Below are positions 1 through 11,201 of a DNA stretch of 64,000 nt, in pieces. The notes beneath the pieces were generated by a model. It was not told where the DNA came from, ran no database searches, and worked only from the letters and a program-made list of their open reading frames with translations. Position 1 is the stretch's first letter. Each line of letters begins with the position of its first letter. Origin of the DNA: Anastrepha obliqua (lineage: Eukaryota; Arthropoda; Insecta; Diptera; Tephritidae); NCBI RefSeq assembly GCF_027943255.1, contig NC_072895.1:75828001-75892000 (forward strand), given 5' to 3'. A program made the translations under genes and the position numbers.

Positions 1-721
1 GAATTCTCTTTCGGCGTAGTTCTGGATAGAAAAATTCTTTCAGCATTTTCAAATAACGGTCTCCAGTAACCGTAACGGTGTGACCATTTTCTTCAAAAAA
101 ATAAGGCCCGACAATACAGCGTGAAGAAACCGCACACCACACTGTCACGCGAAGAGGATGCAATTCCGTCTCCTGGAGTATCTGTGGGTTAGAAGTACTC
201 CATATTCGACAATTTTGTTTGTTCACATTGCCGTTTAAATCGAAATGGGCCTCATCAGACATGAAAAAACAGTTTAACATGTTTTGGTCTTCTTCCACCA
301 TTTGCAGGATCTTTTGGCAAAATTCCAAGCGAATCGGCAAGTCTGCTGCATTCAGTTTGTTAACCATTTGAATTTTGTAGGGAAATAAGTCTAAATCTTT
401 GTGCATTATTGTTTGCAAAGACTGTCGGCTGACACCCAGTTGAGCAGATAAGCTTCTTGTTGAAACCCTTGGATTGCTTTGTATAGCTGCAGCTACAGCA
501 GCGATCGTTTCCTCCGTCCGAACTGGTGGGTTTCGATGATAAGGCCTTCTTGCGACTGTTCCTTGCTCAGGAAAATTATTCACCAGTCTCATTATGGTCC
601 ATCTGCTCGGGGGATCGCCGCCAAACATCCGCCTGTACTCTCTCTGTACCAAAACTACGGACTCCAGTGCGTGATAGCGGCGGACTATCCAAATTCTTGT
701 TTGCGTGTCCCAGTTATCCAT
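1..721 (-). CDS. Tc1/mariner-IS630 superfamily transposase, N-terminal 240 residues (runs off window)
   Basis: Reading down from an ATG at 721 the frame stays open for 240 codons to the left edge. The start MDNWDTQTRIWIV and the following roughly 110 residues look like the double helix-turn-helix (DUF4817-like) DNA-binding region of insect transposases. The first catalytic Asp is visible as D156 in FMSDEAHF, followed by the usual WCAV and GPYFFEENG blocks. The second and third catalytic acids lie beyond the edge. No stop or frameshift is seen, unlike almost every other transposase here, so this copy could be young. It would cut and paste its own element at TA sites. Confidence 0.85.
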   Translation of the reverse strand, partial: MDNWDTQTRIWIVRRYHALESVVLVQREYRRMFGGDPPSRWTIMRLVNNFPEQGTVARRPYHRNPPVRTEETIAAVAAAIQSNPRVSTRSLSAQLGVSRQSLQTIMHKDLDLFPYKIQMVNKLNAADLPIRLEFCQKILQMVEEDQNMLNCFFMSDEAHFDLNGNVNKQNCRIWSTSNPQILQETELHPLRVTVWCAVSSRCIVGPYFFEENGHTVTVTGDRYLKMLKEFFYPELRRKRI

Positions 722-837
722 TTTAATAAATTTTAAAGATCAATCTGCAAATTAAAACAAAAATGGAACAGATAACTTAAAAAGAAAAAAAGTTATTCAA
801 TTTTTTGTTTTGGTAGCGGCTTTCATCAGCCACCCTG
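1..837 (-). mobile_element. DNA transposon with CAGGGTGG ends (one end only)
   Basis: The transposase frame is followed by about 115 bases of AT-rich leader and a terminus reading CAGGGTGGCTGATG on the minus strand, ending at 837 next to a TA dinucleotide (838-839). This is the expected layout of a Tc1/mariner element end. The other terminus lies outside the window. Confidence 0.75.
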
Positions 838-883
838 TATTATCAAGTGTGCCCTTTATGATTTTATGACTTGTGTATGTACA

Positions 884-1462
884 TTAGGCCGGGTCGATTT
901 GTGGGGAGGTGAAAATCATATTCTAGGGATCAAAATAAGAAACTTTGCCGAAGGAACCATACCTCTAAAACGAAATCTGATGTCCCCCAATTTGTGTCGA
1001 ATTTTTAGTGTCTTTTGTGGGGAGGCAAAAAAATCGTCCATTGCTCTGTGAAAATCATATTCTAGGGATCAGAATAAGAAACTTTGCCGAAGGAACCATA
1101 CCTCTAAAACGAAATCTGATGTCCCCCAAATCGGGTCGAACTTTTTAGTTTCTTTTCTCATGTAAAGGCCAAAAATGGTGATATTTTGAAATGATTGTAT
1201 GGGGAACCCCCCAGGGGAGTTCCAGGGGGTGTGCCACTGGCATGGGTGGATCGGCCGTCCAAAGTTAGTGGGGGTCGGTCATACATTTGGACTCGATTGG
1301 AGTACTCTAAATGGGTCAAAGTGGGATTTTTCGTTCGACCCAAATTGGGGGACATCAGAATTCGTTTTAGAGATATGGTTCCTTCGGCAAAGTTTCTTAT
1401 TTTGATCCCTAGAATACGATTTTCACAGAGCAATGAGCGATTTTTAAATCGACCCGCCCTAA
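884..1462. mobile_element. Foldback element, copy 1
   Basis: The two ends (TTAGGCCGGGTCGATTT and its complement at 1446-1462) are inverted, and the homology continues inward through a GCCGAAGGAACCATA block near 950, 1090 and 1380. The left arm carries an extra partial duplication (blocks near 905-1000 and 1050-1145). A second, shorter copy lies at 36994-37456. TGTACA occurs at both outer borders and may be a target duplication. There is no protein-coding capacity; the open frames across it follow from the palindrome. Confidence 0.8.
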
Positions 1463-1474
1463 TGTACATACGTA

Positions 1475-2585
1475 CATATATAAATGAAATGCAACATATG
1501 ACAACTTGTGAATGGGAGTACCCGAAATATATGTAATTAAATTATTATTATTCTTCACTTTGTTTTACTTATTCACATTCTTGTTTATTAATTAAATATT
1601 GATCAGTAGTCAAGAATGATATTGTAGAATGCAGTAAAGTTATTAATTCTTCTTTTGTTTGCTTTGTTTTTTATTATTATGGTGCATGATGTCAACGCTT
1701 GTCAAAATCCCAAAAAATAAGGTAACGGTTAGCGGAAGACGCCACCTTCTGTATTCTAGTCGCCTTGATCTGTGGCAGCAGGGCCCCTCAAGCAATCCAC
1801 CCCTTTCGTTTTTGCTGGCTGAACTTGCTGCGCTATTTTGTTCTCCTCAGTACTAAAAGTCATGCCAAAAAACAATAAAAAGCGACAATTTTATGAAGCA
1901 ATAACGCAGAAGTCAAGTGCAGAAGAAACGTGATTTTACCATGAAGTAGATATAGATGATCTGTAATACTCGTGTACGAGAAGAGTGCCAAAATAGTCAA
2001 CTTTTTTAAACAAAAATGCAAAGTTAGACTACGTCAATATAAACAAGGAAGGCAATAGGAATGATAATAGGTGGAAAAAGGTTTAAAAACAAAAAATTGT
2101 TAGGAAATGTCTACGTAATTGTAGAATTCATAGAATTGAGTAGCGTTATCGCGGCATGCGCGACCTTCTCTCAACTGTAGCTGCAACTGACGCCGCACAA
2201 TGGGGAAAACATGGCGAAAATAACGAAACTGGGAAGCTTTAAAGTACATGTTTCAAAATTTATGCCTGAAAGGTGAGCTTCCTTTATGCACATGTGTATA
2301 TTTATATGTATATTATTAATTGAGTGTACTTGGGTATTCAATCTTTTAAGTTATTCTAAGAGTCTCGAACACTATCTGTATTTGTTGCATTATTCATATT
2401 TAATGAAAGCGTGCAGCTCTGATAAAATAAAAAATTTCTACATACATATAAATATTTAGTGTTTATTTTATTGGTCCTTTATATACACACATCAGCAACT
2501 TTCTGGTGGCAATCTCTATAATGAGAGATATGTACATATATTGACATTGTTGTAGTAACACTGATCGACAAAAATTATTTATTTC
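1475..2585. other. No gene recognised
   Basis: AT-rich DNA with scattered stops in all frames. Nothing beyond short simple repeats was seen. Confidence 0.5.
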
Positions 2586-2587
2586 CC

Positions 2588-2722
2588 AAGGCAGTCGGTT
2601 CTACGCTATCGGAACGACCCCAATTTGTATCCATCCAACCACTGTCACTCCAGCAGCATTCCCCATACATATACATATGAATGTGTACTGAATGTTTATG
2701 CTGCTACAACAATAACAAAACC
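2588..2722 (+). repeat. Dispersed repeat, LINE 3'-end-like, copy A
   Basis: The block around GGCAGTCGGTTCTACG, followed by a CACTCCAGCAGCATTCC stretch and a CTGCTACAACAATAACAA tail, is found again near 13140-13240 (minus) and 24200-24300 (plus). The CAA-rich tail resembles the 3' tails of the LINE copies at 32840 and 43500, so this is probably the 3' end of a LINE or a derived non-autonomous repeat. Confidence 0.5.
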
Positions 2723-3384
2723 TAAATTTTAATTTGTCACATGCACTTTTTTAGTATTTTTACTTTACTTTGTTGAACAAATTTTGTACTCATATTTTTT
2801 TGTGACACGAACTTTATATTTTATAAAGAAAAAAATATGAGACTACTTGAACTACAACTTAAAAATATAATTTTTTAAGACAAAAACTTATAAATTTCTG
2901 TTGTATTTGACTTAACATTGGTCTCTTGTAAGCATTCAACACAAAGCTCTTAACATATGAAGACTCGAGTACAGGTCGGAAAACGCGAAACAACTTAAGC
3001 GTCTCATACACTCAGAACGTAAATTTAGCGTACTTTGTTAGAATAGATTTGGTTCTCTTGTTTCCGCTTTACGACCTGGTTGGTATGACTCAGAAAAAGC
3101 TATCGGTCGATCGAGCTAAATTTTTACAGCTTATTTTGCAAATATGTCATAATAACATTAACTGCAGTTATAATTATTAGTCAATATTTAATCCGTTTTT
3201 AAACAATTTACGTTTACATTACAAGTTTCAAAACTTTGAAGCGCGCCATTTTAAATTTCTTTTTCGAACTACTTTTTTTTTGTTTCAGACAGTTGCCACC
3301 TGAGCTTACATGTCAACCGTGTTGTAGAAAGAGTAGCTTCAGGCATGCCAGTGGGATTTATTATTTGAAAAAAATTTAAAATAT
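2723..3384. other. No gene recognised
   Basis: AT-rich sequence with no convincing frame or repeat. A weak splice-acceptor-like pyrimidine tract occurs near 3270-3290, but no exon could be supported. Confidence 0.45.
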
Positions 3385-3388
3385 TTAA

Positions 3389-4063
3389 TGGGGGAGCCTG
3401 GTTTATAACGTCAAAAAAATCAATTTTTGTTTTTTCGTTTTAAGCGATTCCTAATATATTTCAGAATATTCACACAAAGTTACAGAGCCTAATTCTCAAT
3501 ATTTCCGTAGATACAAAGCCAAAGGTAGGCGAGCGTTAGGTAGTTACGCTGTAACCGGACAGTTATAGTACAAACTTTATCTTCTTTTCTCGACTTTACA
3601 TTTTTATGATTTCTTTGAATTGGCGTACATGAATGAAAAAAAACTAATGAACATTTTTTAAAAAAAATCATAGCTTGTTCCCTTCAGTATTAAATTCTCT
3701 TCTATTTGAACTAACAAAATAGATAAAAAATTTATAGAAAGGCATTTATAGAAAGGCATTTTTTTCTTTAAAACCTCCAAAAAGTTGAAATTTTGGAATT
3801 TCTCAGTTTTCTTAGTTCGTCTAGAATAAAAAATCATGATAATTAGAAAGCCATTTGAATTTTTTGCTTTAGATAATAATTACGAGCTGTATCTTGTACG
3901 CCAGTTGGAAACTCCAGCGTTGCAGCGCTCTACTAATTTCTATGTTAAACATTTTTTTCCACTTATTTTAACCAGTACAAAAATATTTTATACTTTTATA
4001 CTTATAAAAAAAAAAAATCGGAAAGAGATGCAAGTTTTAGACCTCATAAACCAGGCTCCCCCC
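3389..4063. mobile_element. TTAA-flanked non-autonomous element (piggyBac-like), G-rich ends
   Basis: TTAA occurs immediately outside both ends (3385-3388 and 4064-4067). The ends are inverted: GGGGGAGCCTGGTTTAT on the left, its complement on the right. At 675 bp it has no transposase frame. TTAA duplication is the hallmark of the piggyBac superfamily; assignment to it is inference from the target site alone. Confidence 0.7.
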
Positions 4064-4067
4064 TTAA

Positions 4068-5619
4068 CTTTAATGTCATAATTCATATGCCACATATTTT
4101 TATTCTTAAAGAAATTCTCTCTCGACTTCACTATAACGATAGTTAAGAGCAAATTATTATTGTTGTCGTAACAGCAAAACACATTCCCAAAAAGTATTCA
4201 AAAATTTTGCAGAATTGACAGACGTTAGACTCAAATAATTCAAGACGTTTCCGTTGGTTGGTCTACGCAAAGTATTTAAAAGAAATAAAAGCATTCTGTG
4301 GAAAGCTGTGGCAGAAAATCATCAGTTCAATATCTCTCGATACCAAATGCACTAAGAGCAGCATACCAATGTGTATAATAACATATTTGAGAGTTTTTTC
4401 CATTTTCCACCCATTGTACAGCGCATCGACAAAGCGACGATGGAGACTTCATCACTGGATTGCATGCCTTCTTGTGGTCAGTTGGTTCGGGCTTGTGAGC
4501 GCGAGTAGTTGGTTTGGTCACGGTTAATTGGCTGGTGTTTGAGGCTTGTTCATTTTACTACTGCCGCAGGGCAACAGCATTGAAATTTGACGCATCGCAA
4601 TGACTCAATAATTAGCATTTATATGTGAAATAAAGTACAAAAATACCTAAAATATATTTTACTACGATTGATCTTTCGCATGCAATTTGGAAACAACTCA
4701 ACTAGGAGCATCTTGGTGTATGAAACAGTTTACATTAATTCACGCTTTTTTGCTTATTGATGACTTCGTCTGAATTTGTGCGAAAGGTTAGTAAAAATTC
4801 AGAATTACTCAAGTGTATACAATAAGTAGCAGATGAGAAATAATATTATTTTCAATTCAAAAATGAAAACTAAAGAGTAATGAACTGTACAGCAATTGCA
4901 ATCTACAAGCAATTATGTCATCAAACACAAACGAGTGAAAATTTTGCAACGACCCTGCTCCGCTACCTTTACATTGTATGTTGTAAATTTCTCATGGTTT
5001 CACGTTTAGCGAACATTTTCTATTTTTTCATTAATCAATTGCCGCCTATTTCCACCTCTATTTGTAAGGCTCAGATTGAAAGTCTCGTGCTAGAAAGTCA
5101 ACGAAAGCGAAAGTGTAAATAAAGAGGCGACAATTGTTTATTTGCTCAGAGGGTGGTGTGTAGTATAAAATTACAATGCAGCACGTTAAATTTCTTCATT
5201 AATAACTTACAGGTTACGTATGCGAGTATACTATCTATATACACATATATGTACATATCTACAAAAGTGTTTCTTTTCTAACCGCTTCGTAACTATCTTC
5301 AAAGTCTAGTTTTGTGGATACAAAACTGCACGCACTTTACAGTATTTTCAGTACCTGTGTATGACTCAAAAAGTTGAAAAAAATCCGTACATACATCACC
5401 ACCCACCACGCCTATTAGAAAGAGCAAGGTCACACCGTTATAACCGTGAAAATCCCAACCTCCTAGGGTCCCTATAGAACCCCCAGGAGAAGTTTAAAAA
5501 TTAGGTTTTTTCCGACCGTATTTGCAGTTTGTACTGAAATACCGTTATCCACGCTTTGCTTTGTCTTTGATGCCAGCGAAATTTATGTCACAAAAGTTAG
5601 TATACAGCAAACGATTGTT
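4068..5619. other. No gene recognised
   Basis: Frames at 4258-4527 and 4880-5122 are short and show no family features. A TTATTATTGTTGTCGTAACAG stretch near 4157 resembles the LINE tails elsewhere. Nothing else supportable was seen. Confidence 0.45.
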
Positions 5620-6720
5620 CAGTTAGCATAACATTTAATTTTACGCATTGATTAAAAAAGTTAAAACTATTTATTAAAATGAAATAATTAAAGTGAGTAT
5701 AAAAATTTATGGAAGTACGTTTGGTATTAATTGCGACAACAATGGAAAACAATTTAGCACCCAAACTATTGGCCGGGTTTTGTCATGTGCGCAATGTTAG
5801 GAAAAAGCCCTTCGTGAGTAGTGTCACGGATTTCATTCGCAAAAGATCATGAAGATCTTCCAAACGTTTTGGAACCAAGTCATATTTTCTGATGAGTGTA
5901 AGTTCAGTATCTGTGGATCTGATGGCCGTGAAAGAGTTTGGAGAAAAGTTAACGTGGAATTGGATCCAAACAATATGGCCGGCACTGTGAAGCATGTAGG
6001 GGCTCTGTGATACTTTGGGCATGTATGGCTGCAAACAGGGTTGGAAATTTGGTATTTATCGAAAATATTATGGACCGACATGGTTATTTAAATATTTTGA
6101 AAAATATTTTAAAAGAAAGCGCTACGAAATTAGGCCTTGGGGGAACGTTTATCTACCAGCAGAATAATGACCCCAAGCACACATCCAACATTGTATGAGA
6201 GTAGCTGTTATACAATGTGCGAAAACAGTTGAAAACACCGCCACAGTCCCCGGACACCAACCCAATCGAACATTTATGGGAACATTTAAAGCGGCAAATA
6301 CGTAAACATCCGTTTAGAAATAAGGAACAACTGAAAAACGTCCTTCAAGAAGAATGGAATAAAATACCACCAGCTGTAACTGAAAACTTGGTGAAATCAA
6401 TGCCATAACGACTTAAAGCGAATGTAAAGTCTAATGGCCTACCAAATACTAGGATTTGATTTTAATTATGTTTTTGATTTCACAAATTAAAAATATGAAG
6501 AACTGTATACTTACTTTTGAGACATGAATTTTTATAAAGTTTAATATAAAAAGCTATAATTTGGTTGCTTTTTAAAATTTTGTCATTATTTGGATTAAAT
6601 ATGATTTTTGTATTTCATCCATATAAATAATACACAATTTTGTTATAACATAGGTTGTTTGAAGGAATCGATTGGGGGGAAATTGAAAACGTGTCCGGTG
6701 TATACATATGTTACTAACTG
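5620..6720 (+). mobile_element. Degenerate Tc1-like transposon
   Basis: The right terminus reads CAGTTAGTAACATATG inward from 6720, beside a TA. A weaker match (CAGTTAGCATAACATTT) at 5620 is the likely left end. The coding remnant at about 5730-6410 keeps FSDECKF, GGSVILWACM, QQNNDPKHTS and SPDTNPIEHLWEHLK. The second catalytic Asp of the family's QDNDPKH motif is Asn here, there is a frameshift near 6005 and a stop near 6198, and most of the N-terminal DNA-binding region is missing. The copy cannot be active. Confidence 0.8.
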
Positions 6721-6722
6721 TA

Positions 6723-7322
6723 TGTATATTTTAAAGTAAAACAGCCCCACAAGGGAAAATTTGGACTAAAAATCGCGCGACTTTTATTCCAAATTTTCAG
6801 TATTTGTAAAAATATTTGTTTTTGTAACAGAGATGCATATTTGAAATGAAAAAAGCGTCCCTATAAATAATAAAAATAATAATAAAAGAATTGTTCCCTT
6901 GACTGGGTTTTTCTTATTTCGTTTTGTTCTTCTCTCTCTCATCGTTCGTTTGACAGTTCGCTCCTCACATTTATTCTGCACGGTATTAGAAACGTTTAGA
7001 AGAACATTTGTAATAATAGAATTTTAATAGAATTTGGAGTATTATTTAGTATTTAGCTTTAAATCGAATCTTCATTTAATAAGGAATGTTTATAAGTGAA
7101 TATTGTTACTTTTCTGTGTTTGTATTTAAGTGAAATAAGCGTCTGTAATAGGGCATTTTTTCAAGCTTATGCCAAAAATAAGTATTTTTAACGTTAAATA
7201 TTGGTATTAATTCTTGATTGTAACTTATGAAAAGTACTATAAATCAAAAGGCTGATATAGTGACTACATTTGCGTGTTATATTTTTTAAATTCGGTCCAC
7301 GCACTTAGACTTCATAAGCAAA
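6723..7322. other. No gene recognised
   Basis: AT-rich DNA. The 65-codon minus frame at 6784-6981 has no recognisable motif. Confidence 0.45.
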
Positions 7323-7324
7323 TA

Positions 7325-7838
7325 CAGTTTGTCAAGAATATGTTTGCATAGTGAAGAAAAATTTTAAATTTTACCTTTGATGGAGAATTCCAACAACAAA
7401 TAAAAAAACAAACAAAAAATGTATACACACACACATTATAAAAACAACAACAAAAAAGATGTTTACTCTATTTAAAAAGTGTCAAAAAAATCTTTGCATA
7501 ACTCATGAAAACAAATAAAAAACGCAGTTATTTTCCGCGAATTGCATTCATTTGGGTTTCTTTGCAAATGGTATAGAATGTGAAAGGGGTAAGAAATTAT
7601 TTAGTGATAAGTTTAGTTGTCTTCAGTGCTACAAGTGATCTCAGATTTGAATAAAAAAATGCCAGGAAAACGAGTTTAAAAAAATATTCAATTCGTGTAT
7701 TTCAATCACTACAAAGGCAAATCAGCCAGAGAAATAGCCGAAATTTTTTGTTTGCTTTTTTATTTATTGTTGGAATTCTCGATCAAAGTTAAAATTTTAA
7801 ATTTTTCTTCACTATGCAAAGATATCCTTGACAAACTG
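7325..7838 (+). mobile_element. Internally deleted Tc1-like element with long terminal inverted repeats
   Basis: Ends CAGTTTGTCAAG/CTTGACAAACTG are flanked by TA at 7323-7324 and 7839-7840. The inverted repeats extend about 95 bp with few mismatches. Inside, from 7660, is a remnant of a Tc1 transposase start (MPGKRV, a stop, then KGKSAREIAEIF), which runs straight into the right repeat. It is therefore a 514-bp derivative of an autonomous parent, mobilisable only in trans. Confidence 0.85.
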
Positions 7839-7842
7839 TATA

Positions 7843-8324
7843 TCGCGGTAGCGAGTCATTGGCCATGAACCGTCTCAAATGTTCGAAAAAGTGGGTCTCG
7901 AATGATATAAATACCTCCGATTCCAATAAAAATATTATGAAACTTAACACCATGTTTTTTATTTCAAATTATCAACCTAAATATATTACATGCACACAGA
8001 CACCATAGATTGACAAGTTTACACTATTTACTATTTTTATTGCATTTATTTATTTTTTAATTTTATACAAAAATATAATTCCTGCTACTACCTACTGCAA
8101 CACCCATGTTCATAATTAAAATTTTCGAACTTGGCATAAAATTCGGCGAATTTTCATTAAAACTTCAAACTTTTTAATGATAATATCTGAAAAAGTTCCA
8201 AGTATGCAACTTTATAGCTCCAACACCGTCAACAGAGAAAAGTAAATATTAAAAATCAACGCGATTTTTGAATCACTAATCGGCGATGATTGCGGTTGTG
8301 GCAATCTAAGTTCTAATCTATATA
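7843..8324. other. No gene recognised
   Basis: AT-rich DNA with no supportable feature. Confidence 0.4.
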
Positions 8325-10880
8325 CAGTCGAATCCCGATAATTCGAAATGGCAAGGGGATCAGTTTTTTTTTCGATTTACACAGAAATTCAAATTATCGC
8401 GATTTCCATAAAACGAGGCTCAAAAAAGAAAAATTCAAATAAACGAGGCTTTTATATTTCATCATGTATACTTAACACATTGACTGCCACGTGCGCCATA
8501 TATGTGTGACACTGTACTATGCGGTTTACGCCACGTCGGACACATATGTCCGACGCGACTATTATCCTCTCTCGCCATGTCACACAGCAACGATTGACGA
8601 TAAATATGATTTTATTGCAATAATAAAATATATGGCTTCCCATGAAATTTCTGTTATAGTGGCTTCGGCGCAGCTCAAAAACCAATTCTGTTTGCCAAAA
8701 TGGCGGATTGAAACATCAAAATACATTGTCGTCATATAACGTTGTTTGGTGTTTGTTTGCAAAAACAACATACTCCCAATTGTTTTGTTTTTGCAAAACG
8801 AAGTAGAGCTTGTATGACGACGATGTATTTTGATGTTTAGCCAATGTTTTTGTCGTGCATATATGTCCGCCATGGCCCTGAGTTAAAAAAAGTCGGTAGG
8901 CGCCACGTCGAACATATGTGTGTGACATACTAATTAGTTAAAAACTGCTTGTTTCTAAGCAGAAAATATTACCAGCACTACCCTAAATTCCAATTTAGAC
9001 GTCTCTGATGAGATTTAAAAAAAATGCTGTGGCCCCAGAGCATCTTATTTGCTGAAAGTGCTTTGGCAGTCAATGTGTTAATAAATTTAATTTTAAAAAA
9101 TATTTAAGTATATACATTCAATTGTACGTTTTTCATATTAAATCATAATTGAACAGTAAATAAAATGATAATAACAAAATTCATAATTGTTTTAATAACA
9201 TAAAATTAGTTTTTAAAAAAATCTGTTATTTTCGATTGTTTGACATTTTATTCTTTAAGTTTTTCTATTTCACTTTCCAAACTAATAAGGTTGTCTTGAA
9301 TATCATTTGTTGAAAGAATATGTTTCAATCGATGAACTAACGCTATGGTTTGTGTGGTTGTTAAAGTTTCATCTCCTTCGGTGTCATCATCATCTTCGTC
9401 ACTTTCATTACTGACATGCAAAACTTCTTCCAAAATGTCGTTATCTGTTACCGTACCAGTTACAGCAATGTCATTGTCAACGTTAACATATTCCTCGAAA
9501 GATCCGGCATTTTCACAGTATTCAGATATAGCTACCCACAGATAATCTATGTTTAATTGACTATCTTCTAAATAATCATCGTTTAATCTTTCATTGAAAC
9601 CACAAGCACAGAAACAGTTTTGAATGCACGAAATGCTTACATTTTTTCAAGCTTTGTAAGCAATTTGTGTAGCTGTTAACATTGTGCAACTAAACTTTTT
9701 CTTTTGCTCAATGCTCTTAACTAGATTAATAACCATTTCCTTGCGGTATAAGGATTTAAAATCTTTTACATTGCCCATGTCAAAGGGCTGCAGCTTGGAC
9801 GTGGCTCAGATGAGAATTTACGCTATGCGCCGTACCGTTGTCTATAAATAAATAACCATATCATTCGATTCTTAGCTGCCATGGGGCCATTTAATATTTG
9901 AAGCCATTCGTTAAAAACTATTGATGTCATCCAGGCCTTCTTGTTGTTCCGATAATGCACTGGAAAGTAGGAAATGTTTTTAAAGCACCTTGGTTTTGCT
10001 GACTTCCCAATAAGCAAGGGCTTAAGTTTTTCCGTGCCAACCATGTTTACGCAAAATAACAAAGTCACTCTTTCCTTACTGTGGTTCGATCTGGTAAACA
10101 CCTATAAAACAACCAAGCTTCATCAGCATTAAATTCTTAGCTTCGTAGTTTTTAATCAGGTCACTCAACTTTTCCTTTCAGTCAGAACAAACGCCTTCAT
10201 TAGCAAACGCACTTTCGCCGCTCATTTTTTTAAAGGAGACATTTTTCGTTGTTTAAAACGATCTAGCCAACCACTGCTTGCCTTAAAATCTGTTATATTC
10301 ATAGCTCTGGCAAAAAACAAAGCTCTCCGCCAATGGGAACATTACTCTCACGGCATTACGTAAACCACAAAATGGATGTTCAGCATGTTTCTGATGCTTC
10401 AGTTTACTATGAGATGATGTTTGCAGAATAAACTCGCTTTTATGTAAAATTGTCGTAATTGTTGATGGAGCGATATTAAATTGTTTTGCCATGTCAATTT
10501 TTTTTGTTCCATTATCAATGGCTGAAATAATGTCTTGCTTATGCGTACGTCTATTTGCCATTTCTAAGAAATGATGTTACGCTTATTAACGAGTATTTCT
10601 AAGAATGAGCTTTTTTGAAAACAAAATCCAAAAACAGCTTGCCAGTTGCGCTCATGCAAGTCTGTATGCTGATAACCCTTACTGATTCAGATCTTACTGA
10701 TTTATTTTCATGAATAATTTGCTTTTCAACTACTTTGATTGGTATAGAGTTTGTGAAACTGCTTGAAATAATCAGAATAATATATTAAATAAAATATTAG
10801 TATTGAAATATGAATAAAATAAAAAAATGTGTTTTTACAAACGTCCAATCATGGATAGTCAACAAATGTTCTCGACTCTA
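8325..10880 (-). mobile_element. Degenerate pogo/Tigger-type element
   Basis: The left end CAGTCGAATCCCGATAATTCG at 8325, next to TA, is a typical pogo-type terminus; a degenerate partner (TCGACTC) may end near 10878. Minus-strand coding remnants run in order: HTH start MANRRTHKQDIISAID at 10561, catalytic-domain block RVTLLFCVNMVGTEKLKPLL at about 10065, and the acidic C-terminus near 9248-9433. Several frameshifts and stops separate them. A TTAA element (8476-9077) is inserted near the left end. Confidence 0.8.
8476..9077. mobile_element. TTAA-flanked inverted-repeat element inside the pogo copy
   Basis: TTAA at 8472-8475 and 9078-9081 flanks the ends CACATTGACTGCCA and its complement. Termini of this CACNTTNNCTGCC style occur in piggyBac-like families. 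The interior contains further inverted blocks (around ACATATGTCCGACG and AAAATACATTGTCGTC) but no transposase frame. The pogo sequence continues on both sides, so this insertion is the younger. Confidence 0.8.
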
Positions 10881-11201
10881 TTTTACTAATCATATACATA
10901 TGTACATACATATGTAATTACTAAAAAAGTTTACAGGAGCGTCATTGTAAAAAAAAGAATTATTTGTTAAAAAATATATATATATTTTTTTTTTTTTTTC
11001 AATTATATTTTCTACGTTAATTAGGACAATTTATCTAATTTTGAATATCAATATGTTATATAGACTTTAGTTTTCAAATATTCATTCCTTTATATACGAT
11101 TTTAAAAAAGACCTGCCTATGGCCAAAGACATACCCGACAAATGTAAATTGAAAATAAGTGTTATATCGAAAAACATCAAATTTATCGGAATAATCGATA
11201 T
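10881..11201. other. AT-rich spacer
   Basis: Contains a TA-rich run and a long T tract near 10975-11000. No gene was seen. Confidence 0.5.

Noticed and set aside
1158..1536. Overlapping open frames on both strands of the foldback element
   Set aside because: They exist because the two arms are inverted copies; no family features and the same peptides recur at 36911-37387.
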